Shown here: positions 57,873 to 64,000 of the stretch, in pieces
How positions within the stretch are numbered: position 1 is the stretch's first letter
Layout of the letters: each line of letters opens with the position of its first letter
DNA from: Xanthomarina sp. F1114
GTDB taxonomy: Bacteria > Bacteroidota > Bacteroidia > Flavobacteriales > Flavobacteriaceae
Assembly (NCBI RefSeq): GCF_026410255.1
Contig: NZ_JAPMLL010000014.1
Span: 49,905 to 113,904 of the forward strand
Direction of reading: 5' to 3'
Length of the DNA: 64,000 nucleotides
The notes under the pieces: generated by a model
The model's database searches: none
Told to the model about the DNA's origin: nothing
What the model saw: only the letters and a program-made list of their open reading frames with translations
Position numbers and translations under genes: made by a program

Positions 57873-58984
57873 TGAAAAAGCTTTTTTTATTCATATTTAC
57901 AAGTCTTTTTATAAGTTCTCTTGGCTATAGTCAAACTAAGGACGATGTTGTAAAATCTGACACGATAAATAAGAATAAGAAAATTCAATTTGTAGCTATT
58001 CCAATTGTATTTTACACTCCAGAAACAAGCTTTGGTTTTGGAGCTGGAGGACAAATATTTTTACTAAAACAGAAGAATATTTATAATGACAGGGTATCAA
58101 ATATTTTTGTTGATTTTATAATGACCTCCAACAAGCAATTTATAATAGATGTTATTCCGCAAATATATTTTGGAGATGGTGATTATTTTCTAGACATGAA
58201 TTTTAAGTGGAAAATATTCCCTAATAATTTTTGGGGAATTGGGAATACAACTCCAAATAGCAACGAGGAATCTTACGATATGACTTCGAAAATTCTAAAA
58301 GTAAGCTTCTTAAAACGACTTCCTCCTTCTTTAAATTTTGGTTTTGAATATATTTATGAAAACCACGACGTTACAAAAGTAACTGAAGGTGGTCTTTTAG
58401 ACGCTGGTGACATAACTGGTAGCGATGGCGCTATAATTAGTGGTTTTGGAGTAATATTTAACCTAGATACTAGAGATAATATAGGTTCGCCTTTTTCTGG
58501 ACATTTATTAAAAATGAATGCTCAGTTTTCAAGCGAACTTTTTGGAGCAACTCAAACATACAACAAGTTTATTGCCGATTTGCGTACCTACCAAAAATTA
58601 GGTAAAAACAGCATTGCGGCTTTACAACTGTATTACGAAGGTAATTATGGAAACCCTCCTTTTCAAGGATTAGCTTGGTATGGTGGTGGAAATAGAGCTA
58701 GAGGATATTACCAAGGGAGATATATAGATAAAAGTTTGTATTTATTTCAAGCCGAATATAGGTATAGATTTAAACCGCGCTGGGCATTGGCTGGATACGG
58801 ATTGGTTGGAAAGGTGGCAAACGATCAAAAAGAACTTTTTAGTATGAACGATTTAAAACCTAGTGCTGGAGGTGGACTCCGATTTAAACTTCTAAAAACC
58901 CAAGATACCTGGGTGCGCTTGGATGCGGGAATTGGTATAGACGGCAGTAGCGGTATTTACTTTGGAATTAATGAGGCTTTTTAA
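57872..58984 (+). CDS. Omp85/BamA-type surface antigen barrel protein
   Basis: A 370-residue outer-membrane protein: signal peptide ending LGYSQ (about 20), then a C-terminal-type 16-strand barrel. FNLDTRDNIGSPFSGHLLKMN, PFQGLAWYGGGNRARGYYQGRYID (with the RGY motif of Omp85 barrels) and AEYRYRFKPRW are characteristic. No POTRA domains precede the barrel, so it belongs to the short patatin-associated/surface-antigen branch rather than BamA itself. Coupled to the preceding small barrel gene. Confidence 0.86.
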   Translation: MKKLFLFIFTSLFISSLGYSQTKDDVVKSDTINKNKKIQFVAIPIVFYTPETSFGFGAGGQIFLLKQKNIYNDRVSNIFVDFIMTSNKQFIIDVIPQIYFGDGDYFLDMNFKWKIFPNNFWGIGNTTPNSNEESYDMTSKILKVSFLKRLPPSLNFGFEYIYENHDVTKVTEGGLLDAGDITGSDGAIISGFGVIFNLDTRDNIGSPFSGHLLKMNAQFSSELFGATQTYNKFIADLRTYQKLGKNSIAALQLYYEGNYGNPPFQGLAWYGGGNRARGYYQGRYIDKSLYLFQAEYRYRFKPRWALAGYGLVGKVANDQKELFSMNDLKPSAGGGLRFKLLKTQDTWVRLDAGIGIDGSSGIYFGINEAF

Positions 58985-59004
58985 AAACCTCAAGAACAAA
59001 ACAT

Positions 59005-59045
59005 AAAAAAGGTTGTCTAAAAATAATATTTTAAACAACCTTTTT
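59005..59045. terminator. Bidirectional terminator
   Basis: Arms aaaaaaggttgt and acaaccttttt around an AT-rich loop; it lies between the Omp85 unit and the convergent T9SS-associated operon. Confidence 0.8.
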
Positions 59046-59116
59046 CTATACTATTACTAATATAAGTCCGTAAAACAAATTACAATGTCTACTTATATTA
59101 AACCTATTAGGTAGAT

Positions 59117-61120
59117 TTACATTTGCAAAATTATAAACTCGGATCTTCTGTTCATTTGATGCTCTGTTTCTGTACAAGGAACGCCATTAGAACAGTTATT
59201 GATTAGTTGAGTTTCTCCATATCCAATAGCACTTTCAATTCTATCACTTTCAATTCCTTGAGATATAATATAATCTCTTGTAGCTTTTGCTCTTCTATCT
59301 GAAAGCTGCAGGTTATAAGCATCTCTTGCTCTTGAATCTGTATGAGATTCTATCTTAATTATCATTCTAGGATATTCTTTCATCAATAAAACCACTTTAT
59401 TAAGCTCTACAGCTGCATCGTTTCTAATGAAAGATTTATCCAAGTCGAAATAAATAATTCCTATTTTAATTTTAAGTAAATCACCTTCTTTTACAATTAG
59501 CATATTATCTAAACCTAGAGGAACAATTGTTTCTCCAGATTTATCTAAAGTAAGAACTAATTTCTCTCTAGTTTCATAGTTATTTTTAGAGGCCATAACA
59601 TTAAATGTAGTAGAACAATCTAAACGTGGCTTAAATTTGTAAGCTCCTCTTAAATCTGTTAGAGTTGAATCTAATTTGACGCCATTTTCATCCATTAAGA
59701 TCATTTTTACATCTGCAATGCTTTCTCCTGTTATGTTATTAGCTACAGAACCACGAATAAGCTGATTACAGATTATATCTTCACGTATAAAAGAATATAT
59801 ATCGTCATCACCTTTTCCAGACAATCTATTAGAGCAAACAAAGCCTTTGTTTTTCTCTTCGTTTACAATAAAACCAAAATCGTCTAACTCGCTATTTAAT
59901 GGAGCTCCTAAATTAACCGGGCTTTGAAAAGTACTATCTTGAACTTTACTCTGAAAAACATCTAAACCTCCAAGACCTAAATGTCCATCTGAAGCAAAAT
60001 AAAGTGCTCTATCTGTTATAAACGGGAACATTTCTCTACCAGCAGTGTTTACTTTTTCTCCTAAGTTTCTTGGTGTAGAATACCCATTAGATTTTTCGCC
60101 ATTTTCATTTGTAGCGTCTTCATCTAAAATATCTACTACAAAAATATCTGTTCCACCAATAGAGCCAGGCATATCTGAAACGAAATACAATAACTTTCCA
60201 TCGCTACTTACAGTTGGGTGACCTACCGAGTACTCTTCGCTGTTAAACGGAAGTTCTTTTACGTTTTGCCATGTTAAAGTGCTGTCTTTATCTTTTGCTA
60301 ATTCTGCACTATATATTTTTAAATGGTTAGTTCCCTTACCATCTCTACCTAGTTTTCCATTATAGTTGTTTCTAGTAAAATATACTTTGGTTTCGTCTGG
60401 AGAGAAGGCCAAAGTAGCTTCGTGATATCTGGTGTTTAAGTTTTTTGCGAATTCGCCAATATTAACAACATCAGATTCAAGACCGTCCATTTCTCCCAAA
60501 TGCATATTTAGATATGGTTGTTTGTTCCATTCGTATATTCTAGTATGGAAATTTGAGGTATCAACAGTAGAAGAGTACACCAACTGATCTTTATAGTACA
60601 TAGGTCCAAAATCTGAATACTTAGTATTAATAGATAGGTTTTTAAGTAAAAATCTTGGCTCCATATTTAAAACATCTTCGATTTCGAAGTTTACTTGATC
60701 AAAATTTTTCGATCTATCGTCTGTTTCCTTTGATCTTTTAGCAAACTCTTTCATCCAGTATTTCGCTTCTCTGTATTTTCCAATACCTTCTAAAGAATGC
60801 ACATATCTAAAAATATATTCCGGACTTACCTCCTCATTAAAATTTGAAATTAACTGATCGTAAAAACGGTTTGCATTTTTCATATCTGTATTAAAGAAAT
60901 AAGCATCTCCAGCTCTTTTTAAAACTCTAAAATAGTCTTGCTGATTTGTGCTATCTTGTTTATTTCTTTTTTCCAGCTTCTGTATTTTATTCTCATATAA
61001 TACAGCAGCTTCTTTATACCACATTTTGTCGAATAAGCGGTCTGCTTTTTCCGTAGAGCTGTTTTGCCCATAAGAAAAAGTAATTGCGCATAATATTAGT
61101 AGTGTAATTGTATTTTTCAT
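59117..61120 (-). CDS. OmpA-family protein with PD40 propeller, T9SS-associated
   Basis: A 667-residue exported protein (signal peptide ending FSYGQ). Residues about 25-140 are TPR-like helices. About 180-440 are PD40/WD40-like beta-propeller repeats (ATLAFSPDETKVYFTRN, HPTVSSDGKLLYFVSDM). About 455-540 is a carboxypeptidase-regulatory-like beta domain. About 555-667 is an OmpA peptidoglycan-binding domain (IIYFDLDKSFIRNDA, ESHTDSRA, NLQLSDRRAKATRDYI). It is downstream of the PorP/SprF gene and the giant adhesin, the usual partner set for T9SS-dependent surface adhesins. Confidence 0.93.
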   Translation of the reverse strand: MKNTITLLILCAITFSYGQNSSTEKADRLFDKMWYKEAAVLYENKIQKLEKRNKQDSTNQQDYFRVLKRAGDAYFFNTDMKNANRFYDQLISNFNEEVSPEYIFRYVHSLEGIGKYREAKYWMKEFAKRSKETDDRSKNFDQVNFEIEDVLNMEPRFLLKNLSINTKYSDFGPMYYKDQLVYSSTVDTSNFHTRIYEWNKQPYLNMHLGEMDGLESDVVNIGEFAKNLNTRYHEATLAFSPDETKVYFTRNNYNGKLGRDGKGTNHLKIYSAELAKDKDSTLTWQNVKELPFNSEEYSVGHPTVSSDGKLLYFVSDMPGSIGGTDIFVVDILDEDATNENGEKSNGYSTPRNLGEKVNTAGREMFPFITDRALYFASDGHLGLGGLDVFQSKVQDSTFQSPVNLGAPLNSELDDFGFIVNEEKNKGFVCSNRLSGKGDDDIYSFIREDIICNQLIRGSVANNITGESIADVKMILMDENGVKLDSTLTDLRGAYKFKPRLDCSTTFNVMASKNNYETREKLVLTLDKSGETIVPLGLDNMLIVKEGDLLKIKIGIIYFDLDKSFIRNDAAVELNKVVLLMKEYPRMIIKIESHTDSRARDAYNLQLSDRRAKATRDYIISQGIESDRIESAIGYGETQLINNCSNGVPCTETEHQMNRRSEFIILQM

Positions 61121-61131
61121 TTAGCTTTGGT

Positions 61132-62049
61132 TTAGAAGAAACGTGGGGATTTAAGTTGCTTTTCTTTAGATATTAAATCAAAACGGAGCATTATTTCGTG
61201 AGTTCCATTATTGAAATCTTGTATTTCTGTTGTTGTATAATCATAGGCATAACCAATCATTAATTGTGGAGAAATTTGAAAACCTACTAATCCACTAACC
61301 GAGTCGTCCCATCTATAAGAAGCTCCTAATCTTAATACGTCATGGATCATAAAGTTAGCCGACAGATCTACAATAATTGGAGCTCCAGTAACAAACTTTC
61401 CTAAAAATGCTGGTTTAAATTTTAAATTAGAATTTAAATCAAAGACCATTCCTCCAATTAAGTAGAAATGCAATCTTTCTGCATCTACAGAATTCTGAAT
61501 AGCATCATAATACTGATTGGTTAAAAAGTTAGGAACTGAAAGTCCTATATAACTTTTATTGGTATGATAGTAAACACCAGCACCTATAGTAGGCAAGAAT
61601 TTATTTTCAATATTGTCTTGGAAGATATCTTCGTCTTCTTGATACGAACCTCTTGTCCAATCTACATTAAACAACTTTCCTCCTCCTTTAACTCCAAAAG
61701 ATAACTTTCTATCTTTTACAAGTCTTAAAGTATATGAAAAGTTTGCATCTAAATAAAACTCGTCCGATGGTCCAATCCTATCATTAACCAGCGAAACTCC
61801 CAAACCAACATTTTTCCCAATTGGAGAATCTACACTAAAAGATTGGGTGGTTGGCGCACCATCCAGACCAACCCATTGCGATCTATGAAGTCCTGTTAGA
61901 GTTAAGTGGCCTCGAGATCCTGCATACGCAGAGTTTACAGTTAATGTATTAAACATATAGTCTGTGTACTGAGGATCTTGTTGACCGTAGCTCACTAGTG
62001 TTAGTAGAAACACTAATGAGCTGATTGTTATTTTATTTTTTAAATTCAT
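61132..62049 (-). CDS. PorP/SprF family T9SS outer-membrane protein
   Basis: A 305-residue outer-membrane barrel of the PorP/SprF family. The signal peptide ends VSYGQ, followed by the diagnostic QDPQYTDYMFNTLTVNSAYAG, then GLHRSQWVGLDGAPTT and GVSLVNDRIGP. Such proteins are thought to help secrete or anchor the adjacent adhesin with type B sorting domain. It lies 11 bp upstream of the OmpA gene and 49 bp after the adhesin stop. Confidence 0.95.
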   Translation of the reverse strand: MNLKNKITISSLVFLLTLVSYGQQDPQYTDYMFNTLTVNSAYAGSRGHLTLTGLHRSQWVGLDGAPTTQSFSVDSPIGKNVGLGVSLVNDRIGPSDEFYLDANFSYTLRLVKDRKLSFGVKGGGKLFNVDWTRGSYQEDEDIFQDNIENKFLPTIGAGVYYHTNKSYIGLSVPNFLTNQYYDAIQNSVDAERLHFYLIGGMVFDLNSNLKFKPAFLGKFVTGAPIIVDLSANFMIHDVLRLGASYRWDDSVSGLVGFQISPQLMIGYAYDYTTTEIQDFNNGTHEIMLRFDLISKEKQLKSPRFF

Positions 62050-62098
62050 TTTGTAATATTTATGTTTGAGGTATAATCAAATGTTATTTTAGTTATTA

Positions 62099-64000
62099 TT
62101 ATCTAGCTAAATACAGCCAACCAGATTTTCTTTCCGATCCATCACCAAGATCAAGGATGTAATAGTAGGTCCCTACTGGTAATTTTTCATTTTTGTTGAA
62201 AACCGATCTTCCGTTAGACTCACCATTAAAAGTGTTGTCGTAACCATCTTTACTGTAAACTAAATTCCCCCATCTATTATAAATCAATAAATTATTATTT
62301 GGATAATTGTTTATACAATCTATATAGAAGAACTCATTTTTACCGTTTCCGTTAGGTGAGAACTCATTATAGATTTTTAAACATGAAGGACTAATAATCG
62401 CATCATCGCTATCGTTACTATTGTTTGAGTCAATTTGATCTAAGTACTCTAAGGATGCGATATTCAGATAATCGCTAATATCCAATACTTTAACTGTAAT
62501 ATCTAAGGTTTCCGTTTCTCCACCTGCAACGGTTGGAATTAACCATAATCCAGTTGAGTTATTGTAAGTACCTGAAGTTGCATTATAAGAAACAAACTCG
62601 TATCCTGCAGGTAGAACATCAACAATTTCTACTGTTGTTGCATCTAGACCTCCTAGGTTAGCCGCTGTAATTGTAAATATCACTTCGTCTGCAATATTAG
62701 GATTTTCATTATTTACAACTTTAATAACCTCAATATCTGTTGTTGGTGTATTAATGAAGGTACTATCCTCATCGTCTTCACTTTGATCACCATCGTCATT
62801 ATTAGGTGTAGAATCAGGATCAAACTGATCGCTAGCTGTAATTTGAGCTATGTTTAAATACTCGTCATCTGCAAGAGTTGGTAAGTTAACAGTAGCTTGA
62901 TAAGTCAATGTTAATCCAGTTAAAGGAACTGTTAAGTTTGCCCAATCAATAACACTACCAAACAACAGACCTCCATTAGAGATGTTTGTGATGTTACTAT
63001 AACCAATTGGTAAGATATCCTGAACAGCAACTCCTGTAGCCGTACTATTTCCTCCATTATCAATTTGAAGTGTAAAGGTTATTACCTCGCCAACATTGGC
63101 ATTGCTATTACTTACTGATTTATTTAAACTTAAATCTGCAGTTTCAGTCATAATTAAGATACCATCCTCATCATCTTCACTTTGAGTTCCATCGTCGTTA
63201 TTTGGTGTAGAATCCGGATCTGCAATATCACTTGCAGTTACTTGCGCTGAGTTGAAGTACTCTCCCGGAGTTCCTGTTGGAGCATTAACCAAAACATTAA
63301 TTAATAATGTTTGAGTACCTCCATTTGGAATATCGCCTACAGTCCACAAACCGGTTACCTGATTATAGGTTCCTGAAGTTGAACTATAAACTAAATAGCT
63401 AAACCCTGCTGGTAATAGATCTACCACCTCTACTCCTGTGGCAGCATTAGGTCCGTCGTTAATTACTGTAATTTCAAAGGTAATTTGATCTCCAACGTTT
63501 GGAGTGTCATTACCATTAACAACTGTTTTGGTTAATGATAAATCTGCCATAAAATCAACAGGTGTAATTAACACGCTATCTTGATCGTCTTCAGTTTCAT
63601 CACCGTTATTTGGTGTAGAATCTGGATCAGGTAAATCGGATGCTGTTACTTCTGCAATGTTCAGGTAATCTCCTGTTTCATTTACTACCACATTTATAGT
63701 TAGAGTTTCGGTAGCTCCGTTTGTAATTGTTCCGGCAGTCCAAACTCCTGTTACATTATTATATGTTCCAGATGATGTACTGAAAGACACATAATCAAAT
63801 CCTGATGGTAATAAATCTACTATCTCTACGCCTGTTGCGTCTTGTGGACCATCGTTAGTTACTGAGATTAAGAAAGCGATTTGAGACCCAACTAATGGTG
63901 TTGTATTTCCGTTTACTACTTCTTTTGTAAGCGATAAATCGGCTACTAGATCGGTAGGTGTAATTAACACGCTGTCTTGATCGTCTTCAGTTTCATCACC
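62099..64000 (-). CDS. DUF11-repeat adhesin with type B (CHU_C) T9SS sorting domain, 5' end outside window
   Basis: The frame is open to the window edge and the protein begins beyond it, so only the last 634 or so residues are seen. They hold about four DUF11-type beta-sandwich repeats of roughly 120-135 residues (DLSLTK…VGD-I-FxITVxNDGP-AATGVEVVDLLPAGF). Each ends in an acidic DPDSTPNNDD(G)…SEDDEDS stretch that looks calcium-binding. A C-terminal gliding-motility-associated CHU_C domain follows (NEFSPNGNGKNEFFYIDCI, YNRWGNLVYSKDGYDN, GTYYYILDLGDG). The product should be a long surface adhesin secreted by T9SS with its PorP/SprF partner just downstream. Confidence 0.92.
   Translation of the reverse strand, partial: GDETEDDQDSVLITPTDLVADLSLTKEVVNGNTTPLVGSQIAFLISVTNDGPQDATGVEIVDLLPSGFDYVSFSTSSGTYNNVTGVWTAGTITNGATETLTINVVVNETGDYLNIAEVTASDLPDPDSTPNNGDETEDDQDSVLITPVDFMADLSLTKTVVNGNDTPNVGDQITFEITVINDGPNAATGVEVVDLLPAGFSYLVYSSTSGTYNQVTGLWTVGDIPNGGTQTLLINVLVNAPTGTPGEYFNSAQVTASDIADPDSTPNNDDGTQSEDDEDGILIMTETADLSLNKSVSNSNANVGEVITFTLQIDNGGNSTATGVAVQDILPIGYSNITNISNGGLLFGSVIDWANLTVPLTGLTLTYQATVNLPTLADDEYLNIAQITASDQFDPDSTPNNDDGDQSEDDEDSTFINTPTTDIEVIKVVNNENPNIADEVIFTITAANLGGLDATTVEIVDVLPAGYEFVSYNATSGTYNNSTGLWLIPTVAGGETETLDITVKVLDISDYLNIASLEYLDQIDSNNSNDSDDAIISPSCLKIYNEFSPNGNGKNEFFYIDCINNYPNNNLLIYNRWGNLVYSKDGYDNTFNGESNGRSVFNKNEKLPVGTYYYILDLGDGSERKSGWLYLAR
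62700..64000 (-). repeat. Tandem ~400-bp DUF11 repeats, continuing past the window
   Basis: Successive units at about 63.58-64.0, 63.16-63.57 and 62.75-63.15 kb share near-identical DNA such as ggtgtagaatctggatc, catcctcatc and gtacctgaagttg-like blocks. The two at the window end are closest, suggesting recent duplication or gene conversion. Confidence 0.8.

Overview
The window is AT-rich, gene-dense DNA that looks like a marine-type member of the Flavobacteriaceae (Bacteroidota). The evidence is type IX secretion (T9SS) cargo with type A and type B C-terminal sorting domains, a PorP/SprF–OmpA pair, many SxxC lipoproteins, promoters with the Bacteroidota -7 box TAnnTTTG, and almost no Shine-Dalgarno sequences. 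No rRNA, tRNA, CRISPR array, IS transposase or prophage was found.

Layout. 1-3.0 kb (-): D-cysteine desulfhydrase/ACC-deaminase-like protein, LysM glucosaminidase, hemL (cut by the window edge). 3.3-8.4 kb (+): a 1701-residue secreted T9SS protein. 8.4-13.4 kb: small genes (HExxH membrane protein, DUF5522, lipoproteins, cold shock protein) and an orphan hutU preceded by a heptanucleotide array. 13.5-18.3 kb (-): branched-chain keto acid dehydrogenase E1 (alpha/beta fusion), branched-chain aminotransferase and E2. 18.5-20.3 kb and 26.3-39.4 kb (-): a phenylacetate (paa) degradation cluster, with a TetR regulator, paaE, A, B, C, D, G, H, I, J, Z, Y, an extra enoyl-CoA hydratase, a YpfJ-type metallopeptidase and three S23-type four-helix-bundle genes. 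A + strand island at 20.5-26.2 kb splits the cluster; it encodes three exported proteins, the last a TPR-CHAT putative cysteine protease. 39.5-42 kb (+): a long phenylalanine hydroxylase and a rhodanese. 42-46.5 kb (-): DUF4230 protein, NarL-type response regulator, TPR histidine kinase, small coiled-coil membrane protein, lipoprotein. 46.6-57 kb: GSCFA protein, alaS, LytM peptidase, merR, lemA, two TPM-domain genes, der, a membrane protein, era. 57-64 kb: an outer-membrane pair, then the T9SS cargo operon (DUF11/CHU_C adhesin, PorP/SprF, OmpA).

Phenylacetyl-CoA would be epoxidised by PaaABCE (PaaD as Fe-S maturation factor), isomerised by PaaG, opened and oxidised by PaaZ, then taken through beta-oxidation by hydratase, PaaH and PaaJ. 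PaaI and PaaY would recycle dead-end thioesters. A perfect inverted repeat over the paaE start region is the probable TetR operator. No paaK ligase lies in the window.

The most unusual feature is the repeat landscape. Many stop-to-start gaps in the paa/bkd operons are filled by short-period arrays or palindromes. Each of the three S23-type genes sits in such a gap. For two of them the flanking heptad arrays are clearly complementary, so the mRNA could fold into a stem with the S23 ORF in its loop. This resembles the intervening sequences that carry S23 ORFs in some 23S rRNAs. A matching gene-less array lies between paaA and paaB. Other palindromes have entered coding sequence, giving nearly identical peptides in two unrelated enzymes.
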